In this document: positions 7,808-14,902 of the stretch, piece after piece | Layout of the letters: the number at the start of each line of letters is the position of its first letter | How positions within the stretch are numbered: the stretch's first letter is position 1 | Origin: an uncultured bacterium | Lineage (GTDB): Bacteria > Actinomycetota > Coriobacteriia > Coriobacteriales > Coriobacteriaceae | Length of the DNA stretch: 28,430 nucleotides | Assembly: GCA_905215725.1 (NCBI GenBank) | Contig: CAJMRD010000019.1 | Location: 1-28,430, forward strand | Direction: 5' to 3' | Position numbers and translations under genes: made by a program | The notes under the pieces: generated by a model | Seen by the model: the letters and a program-made list of their open reading frames with translations, nothing else | What the model was told of the DNA's origin: nothing | Databases searched by the model: none

Positions 7808-7911
7808 GGGCTGGAGGTTACCTTTCTAAAAAGCCTCTGCGAACCTATTTTGCGCGCTCTGATACCATGGTTTCACCGATTGGGACCAAGGCATCCGAGG
7901 AGCAGTGTTAT

Positions 7912-9429
7912 ATGGGAACTTATCATAGTACACGAGGACGCACTTTATCGTGCTCAAGTAAGGTGGCAATCCGCACCGGCATCGCTCCCGACGGGGGTTT
8001 GTTTGTCTCGGACGAGCTCGGCACCCAGCAGGTCGATATCAGCTCGCTTGCAGATAAATCGTACTTTGAAATCGCTCAAGATGTGTTGGGAATGTTACTG
8101 AATGATTACACGGCCGAAGAAATTTCGGCGTGTGTCGACGAGGCATACCGCGGCACGTTCGCGAGTGAAGAGGTTACGCCGCTCGTCAAACTCGACGCTG
8201 CGCCGGGCGCCGACGCCCCTCAGACCTATGTGATGGAGCTCTTTGGCGGCCCTACAAGCGCCTTCAAGGACGTCGCCCTGCAGATGCTCCCCCGTCTGAT
8301 GGCCCGCACTTCCGCCAAGGACGGCGGCGCCGAGCGCATCATGATCGTCACCGCCACGTCGGGCGACACGGGCAAGGCTGCGCTCGCCGGTTTTGCCGAC
8401 GCTCCGGGCACGGGCATCACCGTCTTTTATCCCGAGGGCAAGGTTAGCCGCGTTCAGAACCTGCAGATGTCCACGCAGGAGGGCGACAACGTCGCCGTCT
8501 GCGGCATCCGCGGCAACTTTGACGACGCCCAGAGCGCCGTCAAGCGCATCTTTGCCGATAAGGAGCTTGCCGAGCGCCTGGAAGCCGCCGGCACGGTGCT
8601 TTCGAGCGCCAACTCTATCAATGTCGGCCGTCTGGTACCGCAGGTCGTCTACTACTTTGCCGCCTATGCGCAGCTGCTGCGCGCCGGCGCTATCGAGGCT
8701 GGCGACGCCGTTGAGTTCTGCGTCCCGACCGGCAACTTTGGCGATATCCTGGCCGGCTACTACGCCAAGCGCATGGGTCTGCCCGTCGCCAAGCTCATCG
8801 TCGCGAGCGACAAGAACAACGTGCTTGCCGACTTCCTGACCACCGGCGTCTACGACCGCAACCGTCCGTTCTTCACGACCATTTCGCCGTCGATGGACAT
8901 CCTCATCAGCTCCAACCTCGAGCGCATGCTCTACTTCCTGTCCGACGGCGACTGCGAGCTCGTTGCCGGCCTTATGGAGCAGCTGGCACAGACTGGTCGC
9001 TACGAGGTGCCCGCCGAGCTACTGGCCAAGATTCAGAGCGTCTTTGGCTGCGGCTGGGCCAGCGAGGACGAGGTCCGCGCTGCCATCAAGAGTTGCTGGG
9101 ATGCCAACGGCTACGTGATCGACCCGCACACCGCTTGCGGCTATCACGTCTTCGAAAAGGTCGCTCCCGCCGAGGGCGCCAAGGCTCGCGTGCTGCTTTC
9201 GACCGCCAGCCCCTACAAGTTCCCGCGCGCCTGCTGCGACGCCCTGGGCCTCGACGTTCCCGAAGACGACTTTGAGGCTATGCGCGTACTCGAGCAGGCC
9301 ACCAATACGGTCGCCCCGACCCAACTCGCCGAACTCGAGTCCAAGCTCGTCCGCTTCGAAGACGTCTGCGACGTTGCCGACATGGCCAACTACGTAGAGC
9401 AGGCTGCAAAAAAGATGGCTACCAACTAA
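7912..9429 (+). CDS. thrC: Threonine synthase
   Basis: This PLP-dependent lyase converts O-phospho-L-homoserine to L-threonine. The start is set at ATG 7912 (MGTYHSTRGRTLSCSSKVAI), giving 505 residues. GAGGAG lies about 8-13 nt upstream, and the N-terminal YHSTRG is conserved in the long ThrC class; the frame could open 15 codons earlier at 7867, without a site. The PLP lysine lies in MELFGGPTSAFKDVALQ (K about residue 120), the phosphate-cradling loop in IMIVTATSGDTGKAAL, and the substrate side in CVPTGNFGDILAGYYAK. A good terminator follows at 9442. It is divergent from aspartokinase and upstream of homoserine kinase, so three pathway steps are within 5 kb. Confidence 0.96.
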   Translation: MGTYHSTRGRTLSCSSKVAIRTGIAPDGGLFVSDELGTQQVDISSLADKSYFEIAQDVLGMLLNDYTAEEISACVDEAYRGTFASEEVTPLVKLDAAPGADAPQTYVMELFGGPTSAFKDVALQMLPRLMARTSAKDGGAERIMIVTATSGDTGKAALAGFADAPGTGITVFYPEGKVSRVQNLQMSTQEGDNVAVCGIRGNFDDAQSAVKRIFADKELAERLEAAGTVLSSANSINVGRLVPQVVYYFAAYAQLLRAGAIEAGDAVEFCVPTGNFGDILAGYYAKRMGLPVAKLIVASDKNNVLADFLTTGVYDRNRPFFTTISPSMDILISSNLERMLYFLSDGDCELVAGLMEQLAQTGRYEVPAELLAKIQSVFGCGWASEDEVRAAIKSCWDANGYVIDPHTACGYHVFEKVAPAEGAKARVLLSTASPYKFPRACCDALGLDVPEDDFEAMRVLEQATNTVAPTQLAELESKLVRFEDVCDVADMANYVEQAAKKMATN

Positions 9430-9440
9430 ACCCCTTATAA

Positions 9441-9470
9441 GGCGCCGGCGAAAGCCGGCGCACCTTCTTT
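9441..9470 (+). terminator. Intrinsic terminator of thrC
   Basis: GCGCCGGC (9442-9449), loop GAAA and GCCGGCGC (9454-9461) form a perfect 8-bp GC stem with a GNRA tetraloop. ACCTTCTTT follows, 12 nt after the thrC stop codon. Confidence 0.8.
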
Positions 9471-9507
9471 CATCAGATAATCCCCGGGATGATGACGAAC
9501 GCGCACA

Positions 9508-9619
9508 GCGTGCCTGGCTGTTTAGTTCGTCGCGAGTTCCGCACGCAAAGGAAAGCACTTAATGTGCTTTCCGTCTTGCGCAGGACTGCCCGAGCAGCGA
9601 ACTAAACAGCCAGGCACGC
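9508..9619. repeat. Variable-stem hairpin element C (leader of thrB)
   Basis: A second large palindrome has perfect outer arms of 22 bp (9508-9529 and 9598-9619) and perfect inner arms GGAAAGCAC (9550-9558) and GTGCTTTCC (9564-9572) around TTAAT. Between them lie a 20-nt and a 25-nt unequal segment (9530-9549 and 9573-9597) that share only CGCAA/TTGCG pairing. The design (outer stem, asymmetric core, inner stem) copies elements A and B, but the core sequence differs. The outer stem ends one base before the thrB Shine-Dalgarno AGGAGG (9621-9626), so it could affect thrB expression. Confidence 0.85.
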
Positions 9620-9632
9620 CAGGAGGACTCAC

Positions 9633-10514
9633 ATGATCAAGATCACCGTCCCAGCAACAAGCGCCAACTTGGGCATCGGCTACGACACCCTCGGCATGGC
9701 CGTCAGCCTCTACTCGCACTTCACCTTCGAGCGCGCCGACAAGCTCACCATCACGGGCTGCCCCGAGGAGTTCCAAAACGAGAATAACCTGGTCTACGTG
9801 AGCTTTGTCGATGCACTGGCCGCATGGGGCGAGCCGGCCTTCCCCGTCGCTATCGACATCCAGACCGACGTGCCCGTCGCCCGCGGCCTGGGTTCCAGCT
9901 CCACCTGCGTCGTCGCCGGCATCATGGCGGCCGCCGCGCTGACGGGCCACACCGTCGACCGTGCCGAGCTCGTCCGCATCGCCACCGAGGTCGAGGGGCA
10001 TCCCGATAACGTCGCCCCCGCCATCCTGGGCGGCGCCGTCTGCTCCTTTACGCCGACCGATTCGCTCCCCCAGTGCCTGCGCTACGAGGTGAGCGATCGC
10101 CTGCGTTTTATTACCGTGATCCCGCCCTACGAGGTGCACACGAGCGAGGCGCGCAAGGTCGTGCCGCAGGAGATTCCGCTCTCCACCGCCGTGTGGCAGA
10201 TGGGCCGCATCGCCGGCATGACACGCGGCCTGGAGACCGGCGACCTCGACCTGATTGCCGCCGCCAATGACGACCGCATCCAGGAGCCCTATCGTCGCCG
10301 TCTCATCCCCGATTACAACGCCGTACGCGATACCTGCCTTAACGGTGGCGCTAAGACCATCTGGATCAGTGGCTCCGGCTCGACCCTCATGGCCGTAACT
10401 GACGACACCATCGTGGCAAAGTTCCTGCAGGTCAAGCTGCGCGAGCAGTTCCCCAAGTGTGATACGCATATTCTGACGTGCGACACCGATGGCGCTCAAA
10501 TCGAGTACCTGTAG
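9633..10514 (+). CDS. thrB: Homoserine kinase
   Basis: This 293-residue GHMP-family kinase transfers phosphate from ATP to L-homoserine, making the substrate of threonine synthase. The N-terminal PATSANLGIGYDTLGMA is the family's first motif; PVARGLGSSST (about residues 88-98) is the GHMP phosphate-binding loop; the C-terminal ISGSGSTLMAV is motif 3. EVEGHPDNVAPAILGG is the homoserine-kinase-specific stretch. AGGAGG lies 6 nt before the ATG. It follows thrC on the same strand but is separated from it by a terminator and hairpin element C, so it probably has its own promoter or controlled read-through. Hairpin element B begins 23 nt after the stop. Confidence 0.96.
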   Translation: MIKITVPATSANLGIGYDTLGMAVSLYSHFTFERADKLTITGCPEEFQNENNLVYVSFVDALAAWGEPAFPVAIDIQTDVPVARGLGSSSTCVVAGIMAAAALTGHTVDRAELVRIATEVEGHPDNVAPAILGGAVCSFTPTDSLPQCLRYEVSDRLRFITVIPPYEVHTSEARKVVPQEIPLSTAVWQMGRIAGMTRGLETGDLDLIAAANDDRIQEPYRRRLIPDYNAVRDTCLNGGAKTIWISGSGSTLMAVTDDTIVAKFLQVKLREQFPKCDTHILTCDTDGAQIEYL

Positions 10515-10537
10515 CGCCCTGCCTCATTGCTCTCACC

Positions 10538-10654
10538 GGCCCCCTTGGGGCTTCCCCTGAAAACGTCCTCGATCATGAATTGCCCCGTCGTGCGCTTCGC
10601 GCGACGGGGCAATTCGATCTGCGGATTGTTTTCAGGGGAAGCCCCAAGGGGGCC
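10538..10654. repeat. Variable-stem hairpin element B (after thrB)
   Basis: This palindrome has perfect 27-bp outer arms (10538-10564 and 10628-10654) and perfect 13-bp inner arms (10578-10590 and 10602-10614), with a GC tip. The unequal segments between stems are GTCCTCGATCATG (10565-10577) and CGATCTGCGGATT (10615-10627). They match element A's core when A is read on the asd coding strand, whereas stem sequences are unrelated. In both cases the element starts within 25 nt of a stop codon in the same relative orientation. No U-run follows. Confidence 0.9.
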
Positions 10655-10853
10655 TGCGCAGCCTCGAAAGGATAATCGCATTCGCTGATTTAATCTTGTG
10701 CTCCAACGGAGCCACGGACGAGAGGCCTTCGCGCTGCGGAATAATTTTGAGGGGAACACCCCGACCATCCCTGCGTTTACCTTGCTGAGGATGTCTACAG
10801 GAACCCACGCTTTGAAGGGGCGCCGGGCAGATAGGGGCTTTTTAAGTTACATA
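10655..10853. other. Gene-free spacer with one orphan half of the hairpin element
   Basis: No credible gene is seen between the element-B hairpin and the secreted-protein gene. At 10734-10762, CTGCGGAATAATTTTGAGGG resembles the 3' core and outer arm of element B (CTGCGGATTGTTTTCAGGGG) but has no matching 5' half, so it looks like a decayed partial copy. Confidence 0.45.
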
Positions 10854-10878
10854 ATAAACTGTTTATCTATGCTACTAT
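10854..10878 (+). promoter_or_regulatory. Palindrome and -10 box of the secreted-protein gene
   Basis: ATAAACTGTTTAT (10854-10866) is a perfect 13-bp palindrome, followed 6 nt later by TACTAT (10873-10878), a good -10 hexamer 34 nt before the GTG start. The palindrome covers the spacer and could be an operator; no convincing -35 is seen. Confidence 0.4.
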
Positions 10879-10911
10879 TTAACTAGGCATCGCAGTATGG
10901 AGGTGGTCAAA

Positions 10912-11427
10912 GTGTTACGCACACTCAAAGCTTCGTTTTTCCTCTCGATACTTTTGATATTACCGATATGTTTCTCGTTTAGCCCTTCGACTGCTTATGC
11001 TGCAGAAAGCGATGCTGTCGCAATTTCTGGCGCAACCCAAGATTTTGATTTAACGAAAGGTCCCGAGCAGTCTCATCAAATCAAGCTTAAGGATGGGACC
11101 GTTGCAGTAATAGGAATTAAAAAAACCAATGAGCCCAGCCTGATATGGGACAGTTACTACAACAACGCATCTGGAACTTGGACTATCTATTACAACAGTC
11201 CTTTTATTTATCGCGAATTCAAGATCAAGATAGCGAACTCGCTCATTACCAGCGCTTGGGGACAAAACTATACGACTATCGGCTGTACGGTAACTAACGA
11301 GTCCTTTATATGGAACTCGAAACAGGCGACATATCGACTCAACTATGAATCGATGGGGATGACGTCCGGTATCGCCGTGTTGCAAGCGACCATGGAAGGC
11401 AGCACGCTCCACACCTATGCAAACTAG
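10912..11427 (+). CDS. Secreted DUF5626-like protein
   Basis: This product of 171 residues is likely secreted. The N-terminus is a clear Sec signal peptide (LRTLKASFFLSILLILPICFS) with a probable cleavage after STAYA-A. The mature part resembles DUF5626 in layout: FDLTKGPEQSHQIKLKDGT near the start, then TWTIYYNSPFIYREFKIKI, INGxITSA-type turn (ANSLITSAWG), KQATYRLNYE and a final GSTLH. The family role is unknown. The start is taken as GTG 10912 because TGGAGG (10898-10903) lies 8 nt upstream; an in-frame ATG at 10897 overlaps that site and is unlikely. A tiny membrane-protein gene follows 24 nt downstream, suggesting a two-gene unit. It is AT-richer than the threonine genes, consistent with acquisition. 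Confidence 0.7.
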   Translation: MLRTLKASFFLSILLILPICFSFSPSTAYAAESDAVAISGATQDFDLTKGPEQSHQIKLKDGTVAVIGIKKTNEPSLIWDSYYNNASGTWTIYYNSPFIYREFKIKIANSLITSAWGQNYTTIGCTVTNESFIWNSKQATYRLNYESMGMTSGIAVLQATMEGSTLHTYAN

Positions 11428-11451
11428 ACTCACATCAATTGAGGAAGTTCA

Positions 11452-11556
11452 ATGATCTCAATTCCTGCACGCTCAGACATTATGATCGCTCTCGTTTGGA
11501 TTCTCATCGGAGTGTTTATTTGGCGTATCTGCAAATGGGTTAAAAACAAGAAATAG
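11452..11556 (+). CDS. 34-residue single-pass membrane peptide
   Basis: A short frame, MISIPARSDIMIALVWILIG to VFIWRICKWVKNKK, has GAGGAAG at 11441-11447, 4 nt before its ATG. It encodes one hydrophobic helix (IMIALVWILIGVFIWRI) and a lysine-rich tail, a typical small bitopic membrane protein with the tail inside. It follows the secreted DUF5626-like gene by 24 nt and is followed 35 nt later by a terminator, so the two probably share an mRNA. Function is unknown: partner of the secreted protein, modulator, or toxin-like peptide are possible. Confidence 0.55.
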   Translation: MISIPARSDIMIALVWILIGVFIWRICKWVKNKK

Positions 11557-11570
11557 TTGATAAAACGTAT

Positions 11571-11703
11571 ATGCCATTTATGCGATGCTTGGGGCCGTTA
11601 AATCGGCCCCTATTTCTATAGCTTTTCAAGCAGCAGTCACCCATTTGGAAGTCGCAATGCCATTCATACGATTTCGGCCCTTTAAGCCGCTTTCTATTGG
11701 TAG
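11571..11703 (+). repeat. Two diverged direct copies of a terminator-bearing 47-bp segment
   Basis: ATGCCATTTATGCGATGC at 11571 recurs as ATGCCATTCATACGATTT at 11657. In both copies a CGGCC...GCCG hairpin core and then TTTCTAT follow. The second copy has a shorter, poorer stem, suggesting tandem duplication and decay. Confidence 0.5.
11591..11617 (+). terminator. Intrinsic terminator after the small membrane gene
   Basis: GGGGCCG (11591-11597), loop TTAAAT, and CGGCCCC (11604-11610) followed by TATTTCT form a 7-bp GC stem with a short U-rich tail. Confidence 0.7.
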
Positions 11704-11758
11704 GGACTCTTGCTGGTAAGGATTGCTTACTAGATACAAACCTCGGCAATAAATTGGG

Positions 11759-12391
11759 TTAGGCTGCGCTGGTTTCTTTGTATTCGAAGACTGGCTCTAG
11801 AAGATCTTCGATGTTGCAGTGGAGGGCTTTTGCTATGGCTCTTACGCTTGTTACCGAAGCTTCATTGATGTTTCTCTGGCGCTGCTCGTACATTTGGATT
11901 GAGCGGAGTGATACGCCCGATTCGTATGCCAGGTCTTGCTGAGTTTTCTTAAGCCTCTTCCTTGCTAACGCAAGCTTGGTTTGCCTGGACGCTTTTTTCG
12001 CCATATCGCAGACGAGGCGAGCCACGCGTTCCTCCGAGGCTTCGTGCCAGGGGTAGTACAGACTGCGTAGCACATCGAATGGAACGACATGCAGCAAATC
12101 TTCGAAAGACTCTCCTAGGCGCCACTGAAGGTATGCCAATATCCAGCCTGTCCAATATTCCGGTGTCTTTTCGAATCGGTAGGTTCGATTTGGCATCGGC
12201 CTTGATTGATAGCCCGACCTTTCGGCGATAAGCGCGAACAGCTCAACGCCCGATTTTCCCGACACTACCCATGCGTTGCCGCGTTCGAACTCGCGGGCTA
12301 CGCCGCTCAGGCAAAAGAGTTCAGCAACTTCCGATCCTTCTGCCCCATAATCGTTAACGGCATAGTCAAAGCAGTCGCCGAGATTGTTCAT
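11759..12391 (-). CDS. XRE-family transcriptional regulator with N-terminal DUF, probably 5'-truncated
   Basis: The visible product is 210 residues. A C-terminal Cro/C1-type helix-turn-helix (about residues 135-200) reads LALARKRLKKTQQDLAYESG, VSLRSIQMYEQRQRNIN, then VRAIAKALHCNIEDLLEP. The N-terminal 130 residues form an uncharacterised module (LGDCFDYAVNDYG, ...SGVELFALIAERSGYQ, WTGWILAYLQWRLGESFEDLL) seen with such domains in Coriobacteriia, as far as I recall. ATG 12391 has GAGGA 5 nt upstream. However, the frame stays open and homologous-looking before it (RTYPVYYLEDA) up to the IS boundary at 12443 with no start codon, so the native start was probably removed by the IS event. Product length and function may be altered. 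Confidence 0.7.
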   Translation of the reverse strand: MNNLGDCFDYAVNDYGAEGSEVAELFCLSGVAREFERGNAWVVSGKSGVELFALIAERSGYQSRPMPNRTYRFEKTPEYWTGWILAYLQWRLGESFEDLLHVVPFDVLRSLYYPWHEASEERVARLVCDMAKKASRQTKLALARKRLKKTQQDLAYESGVSLRSIQMYEQRQRNINEASVTSVRAIAKALHCNIEDLLEPVFEYKETSAA

Positions 12392-12442
12392 TGCGTCCTC
12401 GAGGTAGTAGACGGGGTATGTCCTACTCGGCCCACGATCCGT

Positions 12443-12517
12443 TGTTAGCGCCGGGCGATTCTAGCCGCTAATAGTCAAACGATTTTGACCAATCCCGGTC
12501 ACCGAATAATGGCCACC
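12443..12517 (+). repeat. IS left terminal inverted repeat
   Basis: It begins TGTTAGCGCCGGGCGATTCT and includes TTGACCAATCCCGG; it pairs with 14744-14818. Confidence 0.85.
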
Positions 12518-12579
12518 GTGCCTCCCCGCCGCCACTACGCTGGTGGTGCCAACACGCCGGCGTTAGGAGGACCATTGAG

Positions 12580-13887
12580 GTGAACGAGAGACACGATGAC
12601 CTACAGGAGATTATAGACGCGGCGCTCCGGGAGATGGCCGCGGAGGAGGGCGACGGGTTCGACCCGCAGGCATGCAACCTCGCCGAGTTCTGCAGGAGGA
12701 CGGGGCTCACCCGCTCCCGCGCGAGGACGGTCAGGGCCCACGGGTTCAGGGCCCTGCCCCACGGGAACAGCGGGAGGAGGGCCGCGCCGGGCGTGCTCGC
12801 CGGCCACACCGGCCTGGTGGACGACCTCCTGCGGAAGGGCGTCACCAACTCGCAGGTGATATTCGAGCGGCTGCTCGGCCAGGGCTACGCCGGCGGCCTC
12901 ACAACGGTGAAGACCTACATCGCCGCGCACCGGGACCTCGTGCCCGCGAAGAGGCGGCAGGCGGCCCCGCAGGGCTGCCGCGGCCAGCGCTTCAGGACGG
13001 CGCCCGGAGAGGCCTACCAGATGGACTGGGGCTTCGTCGCGGTCGAGCGCCCTGGCGGGGAGCGGGCGCGGATCGCCTGCTTCGCCATGGTCTGCCACCA
13101 TTGCGGGGGCGCCCACGTCGAGTTCTTCCCGAACGCGCGCCAGGAGAACCTCCTCATCGGGATGCTGCACGCGTTCTCGGCGCTGGGCGTGCCCGCGACC
13201 GTGCTCACCGACAACATGAAGAGCGTGGTCGTCCGCCGCGATGCCGACGGCCGGCCCGTCTGGCAGGCCGACTACGCCGAGTTCATGGGCGTCGTCGGCT
13301 TCCGCACCAGGTTGTGCAGGCCGCGCCACCCCTATACGAAGGGCAAGGTGGAGAGGCTCGTCCGCTTCGTGAAGGGGAACTTCCTCGCGGGAAGGTCCTT
13401 TACCGACCTTGACGCCCTCAACCGGGAGGCCGCCCTCTGGTGCGCCGAGCAGGGAGGCCGCTGGCGGCGCGCGGCGGCATGCGTCCCGATGCGCGAGCAC
13501 GAGGCGGCGTGCTCGGCGAACACCAGGCCGCTCGAGGTCACGGCCGAGGTCGAGCGGTACCTGTGCCCGCGCCGGAAGATCTCCTTCGACGGCTTCGTGA
13601 GCTTCGAGGGGCACCGCTACGGCGTGCCCTACTGGTACGTCCGCCGCGAGTGCAGGGTGAACCGGGAGGGGCGCGTGGTGCACATATACAGCGACGACCT
13701 CTCCCGCGAGCTCGTCGCCCACGCCGTCGGCACCGGCGCCGACAGCTGGTGCGAGGGGCAGTGGGAGACATCGCCGGCGCAGCCCGAGGAGCTGCCGACC
13801 CAGCCGGTGGGGACCGTGGTCGAGCAAATCGCCCCGCCCAGGACGAAACCCGGTTTCGAGAGGTTCGACTTCGGGAGGGCCGAATGA
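12580..13887 (+). CDS. istA: IS21-family transposase IstA
   Basis: This 435-residue DDE transposase catalyses cleavage and strand transfer at the element ends. An N-terminal helix-turn-helix-like region (CNLAEFCRRTGLTRSRARTV, TNSQVIFERLLGQGYAGGLTTVKTYI) binds DNA. The retroviral-integrase-like core shows YQMDWG (first Asp), VLTDNMKS (second Asp) and the Glu in YTKGKVERLVRFVKGNF. The C-terminal part carries the Mu-type DNA-binding segment (VSFEGHRYGVPYWYVRREC). The start is GTG 12580, with AGGAGG 9 nt upstream. The stop overlaps the istB start in ATGA, so the two are translationally coupled. All catalytic residues are present, so it is probably functional. Confidence 0.95.
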   Translation: MNERHDDLQEIIDAALREMAAEEGDGFDPQACNLAEFCRRTGLTRSRARTVRAHGFRALPHGNSGRRAAPGVLAGHTGLVDDLLRKGVTNSQVIFERLLGQGYAGGLTTVKTYIAAHRDLVPAKRRQAAPQGCRGQRFRTAPGEAYQMDWGFVAVERPGGERARIACFAMVCHHCGGAHVEFFPNARQENLLIGMLHAFSALGVPATVLTDNMKSVVVRRDADGRPVWQADYAEFMGVVGFRTRLCRPRHPYTKGKVERLVRFVKGNFLAGRSFTDLDALNREAALWCAEQGGRWRRAAACVPMREHEAACSANTRPLEVTAEVERYLCPRRKISFDGFVSFEGHRYGVPYWYVRRECRVNREGRVVHIYSDDLSRELVAHAVGTGADSWCEGQWETSPAQPEELPTQPVGTVVEQIAPPRTKPGFERFDFGRAE

Positions 13888-14711
13888 TGGCGGGCGCGGG
13901 GGCGAGCCCCTACGAGCTCGCGAGCGACGCCGCGTCGAGGCTCGGGATCGCCGTCGGGGCGGAGGAGCTCGCGACCCTCGCCTCGGACCTCGACCTCGGC
14001 GACGGGGAGATGGCCGCCGTGGCAGCCACCTTCTCCTACCTTGCGGAGAAGAGGAGGCTCGCCTCCATCGAGACGCTGCTGAGGCTGAGCAGGCTGCCCA
14101 GGCGCGAGCCCAAGACCTTCGAGGGCTTCGACTTCTCCAGGATCCAGGGCCGGGACGCGGCCGCGCTGGGCAAGCTCCCGTCGCTGGCCGACCTCTACGC
14201 GCACCGCAACGTCGCCTTCGTCGGGCCCGGCGGCATAGGGAAGACGCACCTCGCGCAGGCCTACGGGCGCGAGTGCTGCATGCGGGGGCTCAAGACCTAC
14301 TACATAAAGGCGACCGAGCTCAGGGACAGGTTCCAGAAGGCCGTCCAGCGGGGAAACACCTCGCGGGTCGTCTCCTCGCTCGTCAAGCCGTCGTGCCTCA
14401 TCGTTGACGAGGTGGGGAGATGCGTCTACGACAGGCCGTGCACCGACCTGTTCTTCGATGTCGTCGACAGGCGCTACGAGAAGGAGGGGCCGAACGCGAT
14501 GGTCCTCACGAGCAACATCGCCCCGAGCGGGTGGGATGAGTTCTTCACGGGCGACGACACGCTCCTCTGCGCCCTCGACAGGCTGTTCGACAAAGCGTCG
14601 GTGTTCGTGATGCGGGGCCCGAGCTACCGCGGCAGGGAGCTTGACACCTACTCGGTGGAGGCCGTCCCCCAGGCGGTGAAGGTGAGGGGGATCCAGCCCG
14701 AGGGGATGTAG
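13884..14711 (+). CDS. istB: IS21-family ATPase IstB
   Basis: This 275-residue AAA+ helper assists IstA in target capture and strand transfer; it is DnaA/DnaC-like. Walker A GPGGIGKTHLAQAYG lies at about residues 111-125; Walker B is SCLIVDEVG, with sensor-1 LTSNI downstream. The N-terminal domain (YELASDAASRLGI, FSYLAEKRRLASIETLLRLS) is the usual IstB_N region. ATG 13884 overlaps the istA stop and follows GGGAGG by 6 nt. An alternative ATG at 13887 is possible. Full length for the family. Confidence 0.93.
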   Translation: MMAGAGASPYELASDAASRLGIAVGAEELATLASDLDLGDGEMAAVAATFSYLAEKRRLASIETLLRLSRLPRREPKTFEGFDFSRIQGRDAAALGKLPSLADLYAHRNVAFVGPGGIGKTHLAQAYGRECCMRGLKTYYIKATELRDRFQKAVQRGNTSRVVSSLVKPSCLIVDEVGRCVYDRPCTDLFFDVVDRRYEKEGPNAMVLTSNIAPSGWDEFFTGDDTLLCALDRLFDKASVFVMRGPSYRGRELDTYSVEAVPQAVKVRGIQPEGM

Positions 14712-14743
14712 GAATGCGATAGGAAAGTCATAGATGCGGGCGT

Positions 14744-14818
14744 GTTGGCTAAAATGGGTCGGCCGGGATTGGTCAATCTCGGCCGACTATATTTGGCTAA
14801 AATAATCCGACGCTAACA
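14744..14818 (-). repeat. IS right terminal inverted repeat
   Basis: It ends CGACGCTAACA and contains two direct TTTGGCTAAAAT-type motifs plus GGGATTGGTCAA; it is the inverted counterpart of 12443-12517. Confidence 0.85.
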
Positions 14819-14829
14819 GCACTTATATC

Positions 14830-14889
14830 CAACTTCACGCAAAAGCCGAACAAAAGCCCTTGATTATCAACTTCATCCGAACAAAAGCC
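14830..14889. repeat. Short direct repeat next to the IS
   Basis: CAACTTCA followed by CCGAACAAAAGCC occurs twice (14830-14858, with 8 extra bases inside, and 14868-14889). It lies between the IS and the end of the glycosyltransferase gene. No gene is visible here. Confidence 0.5.
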
Positions 14890-14902
14890 AGCCAAGTATC
14901 AC

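Larger units (their letters stand above)
12443..14818 (+). mobile_element. Complete IS21-family insertion sequence (2376 bp)
   Basis: Both ends start TGTTAGCG and align without gaps as imperfect inverted repeats over about 75 bp (12443-12517 and 14744-14818), sharing TTGACCAATCCCGG and an ATTnTAGCC motif. Repeated motifs inside each end are typical of IS21 transposase-binding sites. The interior codes only for istA and istB, overlapping ATGA. Flanking bases (ATCCGT before, GCACTT after) show no target duplication. The coding GC is much higher than in the genes on either side. Confidence 0.93.

Noticed and set aside
6392..8101. 569-codon plus-strand open frame
   Set aside because: It is antisense to aspartokinase, low in meaningful motifs, and caused by GC-rich codon bias.
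9522..10499. Minus-strand frame over homoserine kinase
   Set aside because: It is a shadow of thrB; no family motif or ribosome-binding site.
12601..13827. 408-codon minus-strand frame inside the IS
   Set aside because: It is exactly opposite istA, which has all DDE residues; its composition is typical of a shadow frame.
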